Source of the DNA: Thermococcus sp.
Lineage (GTDB): Archaea > Methanobacteriota_B > Thermococci > Thermococcales > Thermococcaceae
Length of the DNA: 44,250 nucleotides
NCBI RefSeq assembly: GCF_026991495.1
Contig: NZ_JALXBJ010000066.1
Coordinates: 1 to 44,250 of the forward strand
Direction of reading: 5' to 3'
The notes beneath the pieces were generated by a model. That model was not told where the DNA came from and made no database searches. It was given only the letters and a program-made list of their open reading frames with translations. Shown one piece after another: positions 26,090-34,293 of this stretch (within the stretch, counting starts at the first letter, position 1; each line of letters opens with the position of its first letter). A program made the translations under genes and the position numbers.

Positions 26090-26539
26090 ATGAGCAAGGT
26101 ACTCGCGGCAATGATGGTTGTAGTGGTGGCACTCCTTGCATACGCAATCGAGACCGCCCAGATACCCCCTGCCAGTCTGAGCTACCACGAGGTCTTCTAC
26201 ATAAACAACCAGTCCTCGGTTTTCGTTGAGAAAGATGGTTGGGGGCTCTTTGAGATGGACATCAAACCCAAGGTCAAGGGGTTCGAGCTTACCATCGACT
26301 TTCCCCAGGGGAGCTCCTACCTCGTGGAGTTCAACGGGAAGCAGTACAGCGGCACCGGCAGCTTCAAGCTCACGGTCTCCTCGGCGGGAACTATGTACAT
26401 CCACTTCCGCGTTCCAAATGCCCTCGTGAACGAGCTCTACCACAAGAAGGGGACGGCCGAGATCAGGGTCAACCTTGAGAAAATGCCCTTCTGGAGGGAT
26501 CACTACACCCTTCACCTCGTTCCGAGGAAGTCGGACTGA
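26090..26539 (+). CDS. Small secreted or membrane-anchored protein, unknown
   Basis: I do not recognise this family. The 149-aa protein begins with a short basic end and a hydrophobic helix (residues about 4-21) like a signal peptide or anchor. The rest is beta-rich with alternating polar strands (FELTIDFPQGSSYLVEF, GTMYIHFRV), suggesting an extracellular beta-sandwich. GGGGAGGTGTACGG precedes the ATG. Its last 71 nt overlap the antisense end of the next gene. Confidence 0.65.
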   Translation: MSKVLAAMMVVVVALLAYAIETAQIPPASLSYHEVFYINNQSSVFVEKDGWGLFEMDIKPKVKGFELTIDFPQGSSYLVEFNGKQYSGTGSFKLTVSSAGTMYIHFRVPNALVNELYHKKGTAEIRVNLEKMPFWRDHYTLHLVPRKSD

Positions 26540-26891
26540 GGGCGGCCATCTCCTTTTCAACTTCCTCGGGAGAGAGGATCTTTATGGCCAAATTGAGCTC
26601 CCCGGCGTATTTTAGGATCCAGCCGGCTTTGGAGCTTCCAAAGGGTGTCACGACCCAGAGCTTGGGAAAGCCGGCCCTATGAGCTTTCACAACGTCGTAG
26701 AGGAGCCTCTGAGGAAACCATTTGAAAGATGCCTCAAGCTCGATGGCGAGGAGCTTTTCTTCTCCGTCGAGGATCGCCACGTCTATCCTCGTCCCGTCCG
26801 GCGTTCTGTACTCGGCAACGGCCTTTAGGCCGAGTTCTCCCGCCAGAGAGATGATTTCCCGCGTTAGGCTTTTGACCTTGATTTTAAACAC
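26469..26891 (-). CDS. Possible PD-(D/E)XK nuclease-fold protein
   Basis: About 140 aa. The pattern RIDVAILDGEEKLLAIELE, followed by QRLLYDVVKAHRAGFPKLWVV, matches the beta-hairpin and following helix of PD-(D/E)XK proteins, but the usual ExK reads ExE, so activity is doubtful. The start is uncertain: GTG 26891 overlaps the end of the upstream gene by a few bases and its GGAGG lies immediately before it. The last 24 residues are antisense to the end of the secreted-protein gene, rich in Ser and Arg, and look unlike a folded domain, perhaps a lost stop codon. No mate enzyme or methylase is adjacent. Confidence 0.5.
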   Translation of the reverse strand: MFKIKVKSLTREIISLAGELGLKAVAEYRTPDGTRIDVAILDGEEKLLAIELEASFKWFPQRLLYDVVKAHRAGFPKLWVVTPFGSSKAGWILKYAGELNLAIKILSPEEVEKEMAALSPTSSERGEGCSDPSRRAFSQG

Positions 26892-27252
26892 CTCCGCAGA
26901 GCCACAGGAAGGCCCCAACACCCATGTCTTCAAGTCTGCTGAATGCGCTCCAGAATGCGAAACAATCCCCAATGGCCCTTATGTAAACGCTGACTTTGCC
27001 TGATATGGGGCATTCTAAGAGTTTCTCCCCCACGGGATCCAATACTGCCCCGGCTGTCCGAATAAACTTCCCAACTAGGCATGGGTTGTCAACGTCTCTG
27101 AGGGTCATATCGAATACCTCGTAACCCCCGGAGGATCCTGAATATTTCAAAAGAACGTACCTGCCATCGAGAACATCAGAATAGACCATCTCCTTGAGGC
27201 AACGCACTGTGTTCGGGTCGTTTGCATAAATGCGCAGTTCAACATCTACCAT
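26884..27252 (-). CDS. Small hypothetical protein downstream of alaS
   Basis: No recognised family. The 122-aa protein is soluble, with five cysteines scattered along it and an N-terminal VDVELRIYAND strand. The ATG has GGGGAGATTCC before it, supporting translation. By eye the local base composition is more AT-rich and codon use less biased than in neighbours, which may mean a young or transferred gene. It lies just after the alaS terminator and directly before the nuclease-like gene, overlapping it slightly. Confidence 0.5.
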   Translation of the reverse strand: MVDVELRIYANDPNTVRCLKEMVYSDVLDGRYVLLKYSGSSGGYEVFDMTLRDVDNPCLVGKFIRTAGAVLDPVGEKLLECPISGKVSVYIRAIGDCFAFWSAFSRLEDMGVGAFLWLCGGV

Positions 27253-27265
27253 GGAATCTCCCCGG

Positions 27266-27292
27266 GGAAATAAAAAGAGGCTCAGCCGAGCC
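27266..27292 (-). terminator. Hairpin plus T-tract terminator of alaS
   Basis: On the minus strand GGCTCGGCTGAGCC forms a 5-bp GC stem with a 4-base loop and is followed by TCTTTTTATTTCC. The alaS stop codon lies inside the stem. This looks like a bacterial-style intrinsic terminator, uncommon but not unknown in Archaea. Confidence 0.55.
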
Positions 27293-30020
27293 TCCTCTTC
27301 ACCTCTTCAATGGCTTCCTCCGCTTTCAGCGGGTTCTTTATTCTTCCCTGCGCTAACTCCCTCCTTCCGCCACCGCCGCCGCCTGCAACAGAGGTTATCA
27401 CCTTCGCCAGCTCTCCCGCTTTGAGGTCAAGGCCATCGCCAACGGCAACGACGAAGTGCCCTTCCCTCGTGATCAGAACCACAACGCGCTTTTCCTTCCT
27501 TAACCTGTTCGCCGCCTCGCGGAGGTCGTCGGGGCTGCCTTCAACGACCCTGCCGATGAACTCCACCCCGGTGATCCTCTCGACCTCGTTCTCAAGCTCG
27601 TAGACGAGGAGCTTTGCAAGTTCCTTCCTCAGCTTCTCGGCCTCTTTCTTAGCCTGCTTCCACTCGTTGAAGAACCGCTCCGCCGTCTCTGGAACTTTCT
27701 CTGGCGGAACGCGGAAGACCCCTGCCGTCTTTTTGAGGAGCTTTTCCGTCTCCTGCATCCAGTTTATAGCAGCTTCTCCAGCGGCGAAGATTATGCGCTC
27801 AACGCCGTCCTGTATGCGCTCGGTGCGGAGGATCTTTATCGGCCCGATTAAGCCTGTGTTTGGTAAGTGCGTCCCACCGCAGGCCTGAACGTCCCAGTCC
27901 TCTATTTTCAGCACGCGAATAACCCTTCCCGGGACAACTCCGCCCTGGTAAAGCCTGAAGCCGTACCTCATCTCCGCTTCCGTCCTTGGTAGCCACTCCC
28001 ACGTTACCCTCCTGTTCTCCATGACGACGCGGTTAGCTAAGCGTTCAATCTCCCTCAGCTCCTCCTCGCTTACCCTCTTGTAGTGGCTTATGTCGAGCCT
28101 CGCCCAGTCTGTGCTGAGCTGTGAACCTGCCTGCCAGACGTGCTTTCCTAAAACGCGGACGAGGGCACCCATGAGGACGTGGGTTCCGGTGTGGTGGCGC
28201 ATGTGCTGGATCCTCCTGCCCCAGTTAAGCTTTCCGTGAACCTTCGCGCCGGCTTTGAAGGGCTCTGGCCTCTCGACTCTGTGGAGGATGACCTTCCCGA
28301 CCTTCTGGACGTTGGTTACTTTAACTTCCTCGCCGTTGAGGATCAAAACACCCGTGTCGTAGGGCTGCCCACCGCCTTCCGGATAGAACGCCGTCTGATC
28401 GAGCACGACCCAGCCGTCTATGACCTTGAGTACCTCGGCGTCGAACTCCCTCATGAAGGGGTCTTCGTAGTAGAGCGTTCTCGTGTCGGGTAAATCCTTA
28501 ACCAGCTCGAAGTCAACGACGTACTTTCCGGCCTCCTCCCTCTCCTTTTCGGCCTCCTTCGCAACGATGGTGTAGAAGTTGTCGGGGATCTCGACCTTTA
28601 CTCCCTCTTTCTGCGCCACTTCCGCCACTATCTCCGGCGTCAGTCCGTGGCTCTCGTAGAATAGGATGAGCTTGTCCAGCGGGAGTTCGTTAAGCCCTTT
28701 CTTCTTTAGCTTCGCTATCTCGCGCTTCACGAGGTCGCTTCCGCGCTTGAGGGTCTCCTGGTAGCGCTTCTCCTCGACGTTGATTATGTCGAGGATTACA
28801 CCCTCCATCTCCTTGAACTCGGGGTAGGTCGGTGAGAGCTCCTTTATGTGCATGGCGACGATCTCGGCGAGCGGCATCTCAAGGCCGAGCTCTCTAAGAT
28901 GTCTTATGCTCTTCCTTATCAACAAACGCGCCAGATATCCGGCCTTGACGTTGGACGGGATAACACCATCGGCGAGCATGAAGGTCAGAGCTTTAGTGTG
29001 GTCCGCTATCGCGTAGATGAGCTCGTACGGTCTGACGGCTTTTTCGAGCTCCTCAACGGTTATGCCCACCTTGCCGGCGACCTGCTCGCGGAGGTAGCGC
29101 AGGTCACCCATGTCCTCGATGTCGAACATTCCAGCTAAGCGGGAGTTCTCCATCAGGATTTTCTCGTCTATCCTCTCTATTCCGGCGAGCTTTTTGAGCG
29201 GCTCGACTACGTAGCCTAAGACAGCGTCGTAAGCTGTGGGCGTTCCGTGGCTCATCCACACCAAACGCTCAAGCCCGTAGCCGGTGTCAACAACGCGCGT
29301 CTCCATCGGGACGTAGAAGTCGCCCTTTATCTCGACCACCTGGCTTGGGTCGGCGTTTTTCGGCGCTTTCTTGTACTGCATGAAGACGAGGGTAGCAACT
29401 TCCAGACCGCGGTAGAGCACCTCGAAGGCCGGTCCAGCGTTCCCACCGCCTGCCCACGGGTTCTCCTTGAAGGTTATGTCCTCGGCCTTCATTCCGAGTT
29501 CCTTGGTGAAGAACTCGAAAGCTAATTCAACGGTCTCGTCCATCCAGTAAATCGGCTTGCCCGGGTAGTTGAAGGCATGATGCGCCATCATCTCGAATAT
29601 CGTGAAGTGTCTGCCGGTTATTCCGACGTTGTCTATGTCAGTGAAGCGGATCGACGGCTGACTTATGGTGAGCGGGTTCGCCGGTGGATCGGCCTCGCCG
29701 CTTATGACCCAGGGCTGGAAGTCCATTATTGAAGCCCCTACGAGGAGAACATCGTCGCGCCAGCGGGGCAGGACAGGATAGCGTTTAACGCGGCCGTGGC
29801 CGTGCCTTTCAAAGAACCCCAAAAAGGCCTCGCGCATCTCGTCGAGCGTGTACTTCCTCGGTATCCCGGGCTTTCCTATGAACCCGTACTCGTCGCACGG
29901 CGGGTCGCCGCAGGTCTCCCTGTCCGGATCGAGCGTCCAGAAGAACTTCCCGCACTTGGGGCACTGCTTTCTCATCCATCCCTCTTCCTTAAACATCCTC
30001 GTGGTCATGTCCATGCCCAT
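27282..30020 (-). CDS. alaS: Alanyl-tRNA synthetase (archaeal type)
   Basis: Charges tRNA-Ala. The 912-aa protein has the archaeal N-terminal zinc-like insert (CPKCGKFFW and CGDPPC), the class II aminoacylation core with [23 protein letters not shown] and the motif near GGNAGPAFE, the editing domain with HHTGTHVL and CGGTH metal ligands, and a C-terminal Gly-rich DHHA1/C-Ala region ([14 protein letters not shown]). The start is ATG 30020 or 30014 after GGGGTGAGG. The family and length are typical of Pyrococcus and Thermococcus. Confidence 0.95.
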   Translation of the reverse strand: MGMDMTTRMFKEEGWMRKQCPKCGKFFWTLDPDRETCGDPPCDEYGFIGKPGIPRKYTLDEMREAFLGFFERHGHGRVKRYPVLPRWRDDVLLVGASIMDFQPWVISGEADPPANPLTISQPSIRFTDIDNVGITGRHFTIFEMMAHHAFNYPGKPIYWMDETVELAFEFFTKELGMKAEDITFKENPWAGGGNAGPAFEVLYRGLEVATLVFMQYKKAPKNADPSQVVEIKGDFYVPMETRVVDTGYGLERLVWMSHGTPTAYDAVLGYVVEPLKKLAGIERIDEKILMENSRLAGMFDIEDMGDLRYLREQVAGKVGITVEELEKAVRPYELIYAIADHTKALTFMLADGVIPSNVKAGYLARLLIRKSIRHLRELGLEMPLAEIVAMHIKELSPTYPEFKEMEGVILDIINVEEKRYQETLKRGSDLVKREIAKLKKKGLNELPLDKLILFYESHGLTPEIVAEVAQKEGVKVEIPDNFYTIVAKEAEKEREEAGKYVVDFELVKDLPDTRTLYYEDPFMREFDAEVLKVIDGWVVLDQTAFYPEGGGQPYDTGVLILNGEEVKVTNVQKVGKVILHRVERPEPFKAGAKVHGKLNWGRRIQHMRHHTGTHVLMGALVRVLGKHVWQAGSQLSTDWARLDISHYKRVSEEELREIERLANRVVMENRRVTWEWLPRTEAEMRYGFRLYQGGVVPGRVIRVLKIEDWDVQACGGTHLPNTGLIGPIKILRTERIQDGVERIIFAAGEAAINWMQETEKLLKKTAGVFRVPPEKVPETAERFFNEWKQAKKEAEKLRKELAKLLVYELENEVERITGVEFIGRVVEGSPDDLREAANRLRKEKRVVVLITREGHFVVAVGDGLDLKAGELAKVITSVAGGGGGGRRELAQGRIKNPLKAEEAIEEVKRRLG

Positions 30021-30064
30021 AATCCTCACCCCTTCGGCTAAACCTAAGAGAAGGGAAGGCCTAA

Positions 30065-30391
30065 TTAAGGTTTTTCCCCGGCCTGCTTGGGGCCCGTGCC
30101 AGGCCGCATTTCATTCTTCTTAGTTTCTCCTTCTCCGATTTCATTGCCTTCTATTATCACAAAGGGGAACTTTGCTTTCTTTAGAAAATCCATTATGGCC
30201 TTCTCCCTCCGTTCAAGAACCTCTACCCTGTGCCTGAGGCTTGTGTTCTCTATGCTCAGGCTCGTGACCTCTTCAGTTTTCCTCCTCAGCTGAAGCCTCA
30301 GCTCGGTTATCTCGTCCTCAAGTTCCATTACCGAGCGTTCGAGCCTCGCTATCTCCTCGATGTACTCCCGGCACAGCCTCTCCCTTATCAT
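30065..30391 (-). CDS. Small coiled-coil protein, unknown
   Basis: The 108-aa protein is a single long coiled coil from about residue 8 to 70 (many Glu/Arg/Leu heptads), followed by a short strand [12 protein letters not shown] and an acidic-basic tail. It resembles no named family to me. The ATG at 30391 has a poor local ribosome site; GGTGAGGAGG lies about 16 nt upstream, which is unusually far. It ends 44 nt before alaS and is probably co-transcribed with it. Confidence 0.5.
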   Translation of the reverse strand: MIRERLCREYIEEIARLERSVMELEDEITELRLQLRRKTEEVTSLSIENTSLRHRVEVLERREKAIMDFLKKAKFPFVIIEGNEIGEGETKKNEMRPGTGPKQAGEKP

Positions 30392-30699
30392 ACCGGTCAG
30401 CCCCGCGAAACCTCCTCACCCATCAGGGGGCTCCAGACTCATCATCCCAGCCCTTTCAACTTACCCCTTAACAGTTATAACGTTTTAGATGTGCTGGACG
30501 CGTGAGTTGCCCTTAATAGGATTACAAAAATCAAGTTTAATGCCGGGATATTCTGGATATTTATCCCACTTAACCTTCACAAACCTTAAAACCTGAAATG
30601 CACATTAAATAACTTGTAAATACATTGATGTCAGTATACCGCCTTTAACGACGCTCAGAGATCGGCAGTATACATACCTATCCCTGAGGAGGTGTGCGC
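30392..30699. other. Divergent intergenic control region (308 bp)
   Basis: No gene is seen. The region is AT-rich near 30500-30640. It holds promoters for both flanks: CATTAAATAAC at about 30603-30613 fits a TATA box for the symporter, and minus-strand ACGTTATAAC near 30475-30484 fits one for the coiled-coil gene. Two CAGTATAC copies (30632-30639 and 30666-30673) are possible operator sites. No RNA gene or C/D-box RNA could be supported. Confidence 0.45.
30632..30673. repeat. Two CAGTATAC direct repeats upstream of the symporter
   Basis: Identical 8-mers with 34-nt spacing, each with the palindromic GTATAC core. They lie between the probable TATA box and the ribosome site, so a bound protein could block transcription. 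Weak evidence: only 8 bases. Confidence 0.35.
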
Positions 30700-32247
30700 A
30701 TGGGTGTAATGGACTTTGTCAACTGGCTTGACGGGCTGGTCTGGGGTCCCCCTATAATGATTTTGCTCCTCGGTACGGGGATTTTCCTGACTATTTTGCT
30801 CAAGGGGATCCAGGTCACCCGCCTTGGCTGGGCCCTCAGGTATACTTTCGGTAAAGAGGGGAGAAAAAGACGAGGGGAGGGCGATATCAGCCCCTTCCAG
30901 GCGTTGATGGCAACCCTCTCCGGAACCGTTGGCATAGGCAACATAGCCGGTGTGGCAACTGCAATCTACCACGGCGGCCCCGGTGCCCTGTTCTGGATGT
31001 GGATGACGGCGCTCTTTGGCATGGCCACGAGGGGCTCTGAGGGTCTCCTTGGTGTCGCTTTCAGGGACAAGCTCCCCGATGGGACAATGATCGGAGGAAC
31101 GTTCAACGCCCTGGAGAAGGGCCTTGCGGAGGTGAAAATCCCGGCTCTGGCCAGGTACTTGGCCGCAACTTTCATGCTGATATTCGCAGCGTTCATAGGG
31201 GCCGATGCCATGAAACTTGGTACGGGCCCTGCGATAGGGGCGTGGATCATAGCGATTCTGTTCCTGGTATTGGCCTACTACCTCGCAAGGGGCCACGCCA
31301 TGGCTTCCCTGGGAAAAATCTTGGCTATACTGTTCTCGACCTTCGCTGCGATAGCGGCCTTTGGAATAGGCAACATGACCCAGTCGAACTCCCTCGCCCT
31401 GGGAATGAAGGTTGCCTTCCACGTCCCCTACTGGGCAACGGGGGTGGGGTTCGCAATCCTGACGTTCCTCGTCACGATAGGCGGCATCAAGAGAATCGGT
31501 GAGTTCACGGGATACTTCGTTCCCTTCATGGCAATAGTCTACTTCATATTCGCCATCGGCGTGTGGATAAAGTTCGCCGGCCAGCTCCCGCATGCCATAG
31601 GCCTGATCTTCGAGGACGCGTTTACAGGAAAGGCCGTCGCCGGCGGGGCCATAGGAACCGTCATAAGGTGGGGTGTTGCCAGGGGCCTGTTCTCAAATGA
31701 AGCCGGTCTCGGAACCGCAACAATGGCCCACTCGGCCGCGAGAACGGACAACCCGGCCAGGCAGGGCCACGTCGCAATGCTCGGCCCGCTCATCGACACG
31801 CTCATAATCTGCTCGCTGACCGGAATCTCGATAGTTGCCACGGGGGCTTGGAAGACCGGAAAGACCAGCACAGCGCTGACTCAGGAGGCCTTTGCGAGGG
31901 CCTTCGGGCACCTCGGTGAGGTTATGGTCATCATCGGCGTCATTTTCTTTGCGTACTCGACGGTTATCACCTGGAACTACTACGGAAGGCAGAACCTCAT
32001 GTACCTGACCAAGTGGATCACAAGGGATCCTAAGAAGTTCGCGAAGGTGTACCATCCGCTCCACGTTGGATACAACATCTTCTGGGTGATCTTCATATAC
32101 ATCGGGGCAGTCGGCGGCCTTGAGAGCGTCTGGAACTTCTCGGACATGATGAACGGCCTGATGGCCATACCGAACCTTCTGGCATTGATACTGCTCTATC
32201 CAGTTATCAAGAAGTACATGGACAAGTTCATACAGGAGAATCCATAG
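30700..32247 (+). CDS. Sodium/alanine symporter (AGCS family)
   Basis: Secondary transporter of the alanine/glycine:cation symporter family, moving alanine or glycine with sodium. The 515-aa protein has about 10-11 helices and the family segments ATLSGTVGIGNIAGVATAI, GGPGALFWMWMTALFGM, TRGSEGLLGVAFRD and GLFSNEAGLGTATMAHSAA. ATG 30700 follows the strong site GAGGAGGTG by 5 nt. The next gene, 31 nt downstream, is a class III PLP enzyme, so import and conversion of alanine may be linked. Confidence 0.92.
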   Translation: MGVMDFVNWLDGLVWGPPIMILLLGTGIFLTILLKGIQVTRLGWALRYTFGKEGRKRRGEGDISPFQALMATLSGTVGIGNIAGVATAIYHGGPGALFWMWMTALFGMATRGSEGLLGVAFRDKLPDGTMIGGTFNALEKGLAEVKIPALARYLAATFMLIFAAFIGADAMKLGTGPAIGAWIIAILFLVLAYYLARGHAMASLGKILAILFSTFAAIAAFGIGNMTQSNSLALGMKVAFHVPYWATGVGFAILTFLVTIGGIKRIGEFTGYFVPFMAIVYFIFAIGVWIKFAGQLPHAIGLIFEDAFTGKAVAGGAIGTVIRWGVARGLFSNEAGLGTATMAHSAARTDNPARQGHVAMLGPLIDTLIICSLTGISIVATGAWKTGKTSTALTQEAFARAFGHLGEVMVIIGVIFFAYSTVITWNYYGRQNLMYLTKWITRDPKKFAKVYHPLHVGYNIFWVIFIYIGAVGGLESVWNFSDMMNGLMAIPNLLALILLYPVIKKYMDKFIQENP

Positions 32248-32249
32248 CC

Positions 32250-32264
32250 TTTCGTTTTCTTTTT
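32250..32264 (+). terminator. T-rich terminator after the symporter
   Basis: TTTCGTTTTCTTTTT directly follows the symporter stop. It may limit read-through into the PLP enzyme gene 31 nt away; partial termination is likely. Confidence 0.45.
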
Positions 32265-32278
32265 ACCCATTCGAGGCG

Positions 32279-33664
32279 ATGGGAATGCCTTCTGAGTACC
32301 CGAGAATCGTTGTAAAACCTCCAGGGCCGAAAGCCCGGAAACTGATAGAGAGGGAGAAGCGCGTTGTTTCCCCAGGCTTGGGCGTCAAGCTCTTTCCGGT
32401 TGTCCCCGAGAGGGGCTATGGGGCGCTTATAGAGGACGTCGACGGGAACGTCTTCATAGACTTCTTGGCTGGAGCGGCCGCCGCTTCCACCGGCTACGCC
32501 CATCCAAAGCTCGTGAGGGAAGTCCAAGAGCAGGTGGCCAAGATGCAGCACTCCATGATGGGCTACACCTACAGCAAGAGGGCAATAGAGGTCGCCGAAA
32601 TCCTTGCCGAGAAGGCCCCCGTAGACAACCCGAGAATCCTCTTCGGCCTCAGCGGAAGCGACGCGATGGACATGACGATGAAAGTGGCTCGCTTCGCCAC
32701 GAGGAGGCCCTGGATTTTGGCTTTCATAGGGGCCTACCACGGCCAGACCTACGGGGCGACATCTATAGCCGCGTTCCAGAGCTCCCAGAAGAGGGGCCTC
32801 TCGCCGCTCGTTCCAAACGTCGTCTGGGTACCCTATCCAAACCCCTACCGGAACGTCTGGGGAATAAACGGCTACGAAGAACCTGACGAGCTGGTAAACC
32901 GCTTCCTTGACTACATGGAGAGCTACGTCTTCTCCCACGTCCTGCCCCCGGACGAGACTGCCGTTCTTATAGCCGAGCCGATACAGGGCGACGCTGGAAT
33001 AGTGGTGCCGCCGGAGGGCTTCTTCGTAGAGCTGAAGGAGCTCCTCGACGAGTATGGGGTTCTTTTAGCCATGGACGAGGTGCAGACCGGGATGGGACGG
33101 ACGGGGAAGTGGTTCGCGAGCGAGTGGTTTGGGGTTAGGCCAGACCTCATAGCCTTCGGAAAGGGCGTCGCCAGCGGAATGGGGCTAAGCGGGGTCATCG
33201 GAAGGGGTGAGCTGATGGATCTGACGAGCGGTTCGGCCCTGCTTACTTCGGCCGCGAACCCCGTGGTATCTTCGGCTGCATACGCGACGCTGAGGATAAT
33301 TGAGGAGGAAGACCTGCTCGGCAACGCGCTGCGCGTTGGGTCTTTCATCCAGAAGCGCTTGATAGAAATGAAAGAGGAGTACGGGGTCATAGGTGACGTC
33401 CGCGGGAGAGGGCTCATGATAGGGGTGGAGATTGTCGGACCAGACGGAGAGCCGGATCCCGAACTTACCGGGAAGATATGCTGGCGCGCCTTCGAGCTCG
33501 GGCTCATCCTCCCGAGCTACGGCATGTTCGGAAACGTCATCAGGATAACACCTCCGCTCGTGATAACAGAGGAGCTGGCTGGGAAGGGCATGGAGATAAT
33601 GGAGACCGCCCTGAAGGACGCCCTCGCGGGGAAAGTCGCCCGCAGGGTCGTAACGTGGCACTGA
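32279..33664 (+). CDS. Class III PLP aminotransferase-fold enzyme, possible amino-acid racemase
   Basis: PLP-dependent enzyme of 461 aa from the 4-aminobutyrate/ornithine aminotransferase group. Visible features: DFLAGAAAASTGYAHP, LSGSDAMDMTMKVAR, AYHGQTYGATSI, AMDEVQTGMGRTG (pyridine-binding Asp) and the Schiff-base lysine in AFGKGVASG. In Pyrococcus and Thermococcus several members of this group act as amino-acid racemases, including an alanine/serine racemase, or as ornithine aminotransferase. The alanine symporter upstream favours an alanine-related role (inference). ATG 32279 or 32285 follows CGAGG. Confidence 0.82.
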   Translation: MGMPSEYPRIVVKPPGPKARKLIEREKRVVSPGLGVKLFPVVPERGYGALIEDVDGNVFIDFLAGAAAASTGYAHPKLVREVQEQVAKMQHSMMGYTYSKRAIEVAEILAEKAPVDNPRILFGLSGSDAMDMTMKVARFATRRPWILAFIGAYHGQTYGATSIAAFQSSQKRGLSPLVPNVVWVPYPNPYRNVWGINGYEEPDELVNRFLDYMESYVFSHVLPPDETAVLIAEPIQGDAGIVVPPEGFFVELKELLDEYGVLLAMDEVQTGMGRTGKWFASEWFGVRPDLIAFGKGVASGMGLSGVIGRGELMDLTSGSALLTSAANPVVSSAAYATLRIIEEEDLLGNALRVGSFIQKRLIEMKEEYGVIGDVRGRGLMIGVEIVGPDGEPDPELTGKICWRAFELGLILPSYGMFGNVIRITPPLVITEELAGKGMEIMETALKDALAGKVARRVVTWH

Positions 33665-33670
33665 CCCTGC

Positions 33671-33683
33671 ATTTTCTTTTATC
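33671..33683 (+). terminator. T-rich terminator after the PLP enzyme
   Basis: ATTTTCTTTTATC follows the stop by 7 nt. It precedes a separate promoter for the next gene. Confidence 0.4.
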
Positions 33684-33700
33684 TCACTCCCGCCATTTTC

Positions 33701-33718
33701 AGAAAAACCTTTAAAAAC
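33701..33718 (+). promoter_or_regulatory. Promoter of the Tyr/His-rich secreted protein
   Basis: AGAAAAACCTTTAAAAAC is a BRE/TATA match. The predicted start near 33739 coincides with GTG 33738 and is about 8 nt before ATG 33747, so the message is leaderless or nearly so. Confidence 0.5.
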
Positions 33719-33737
33719 CTGCGCGGTAGAATAGACG

Positions 33738-34292
33738 GTGCCGTTCATGAAACACCGGTTAAAGTACATCACAGCCCTGTTCTTGGGGTTGCTGATCCTT
33801 TCGGTTTCCCAGCTTCCGGGCACTGAAGCGGGCTCTCTAAGCACTGACTACCGTGAGTTCACCTACGCCGCCACCCACTACTTCGACGCGACCTTTTACG
33901 GCCACTACGTCTACTTCCCCTACTGGGCCCAGGAGCACATCTGGGACAGGCACGTCTTGGGCTACGACATGAGCTACAAACACGAGACAACCTTCTACCC
34001 CGTTGGGGAATACGTGGCGGGAAGGCACCTCCCGGAGACGATGGACGGCTATGAGATGGTTTACCTCATCGAGGACACCATAGAATACGGCCATGTGCAC
34101 TTCAGCGGGGATAAGGTTGTGATAACCTACTACCTCCCATACTGGGAGTACAGGGACTACGGGATAAGCGAGATGAAGGTCGTCCTTGAAAAGGAGTACT
34201 ACTATGGTCACCCGTACTACGAGGTCTTAACGGCCTACCCGGTCTCAGGGCCGGACGTTGCGGTCTACGAGGACGGTCACTGGGTGGATTGA
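33738..34292 (+). CDS. Secreted Tyr/His-rich protein, unknown
   Basis: I do not recognise a family. The 184-aa protein starts with a clear signal peptide (basic end, hydrophobic residues about 10-25, then SQLPGTEAG). The remaining roughly 150 residues contain about 26 tyrosines and 10 histidines, with clusters such as HYVYFPYWAQEHIW, VITYYLPYWEYRDYG and KEYYYGHPYY. The alternation of charged, aromatic and small residues suggests beta strands. It could bind metal or glycans or form a cross-linked surface layer, but no function is shown. Start GTG 33738 or ATG 33747. It ends 1 nt before hisS, convergent. Confidence 0.65.
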   Translation: MPFMKHRLKYITALFLGLLILSVSQLPGTEAGSLSTDYREFTYAATHYFDATFYGHYVYFPYWAQEHIWDRHVLGYDMSYKHETTFYPVGEYVAGRHLPETMDGYEMVYLIEDTIEYGHVHFSGDKVVITYYLPYWEYRDYGISEMKVVLEKEYYYGHPYYEVLTAYPVSGPDVAVYEDGHWVD

Positions 34293-34293
34293 A

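Noticed and set aside
30392..30699. Possible C/D-box RNA or riboswitch in the longest gap
   Set aside because: No RTGATGA plus CTGA pair in order and no conserved aptamer pattern could be found by eye.
30655..31593. A 312-aa minus-strand frame opposite the symporter
   Set aside because: Charged, Glu/Gly/Arg-rich translation with no domain, opposite a strong transporter gene with a proper ribosome site.
32228..32938. A 236-aa minus-strand frame opposite the PLP enzyme
   Set aside because: Antisense to a complete enzyme and low-complexity composition.
33185..33844. A 219-aa minus-strand frame across the PLP enzyme end and the next gene
   Set aside because: Crosses a terminator and promoter region and shows no family pattern.
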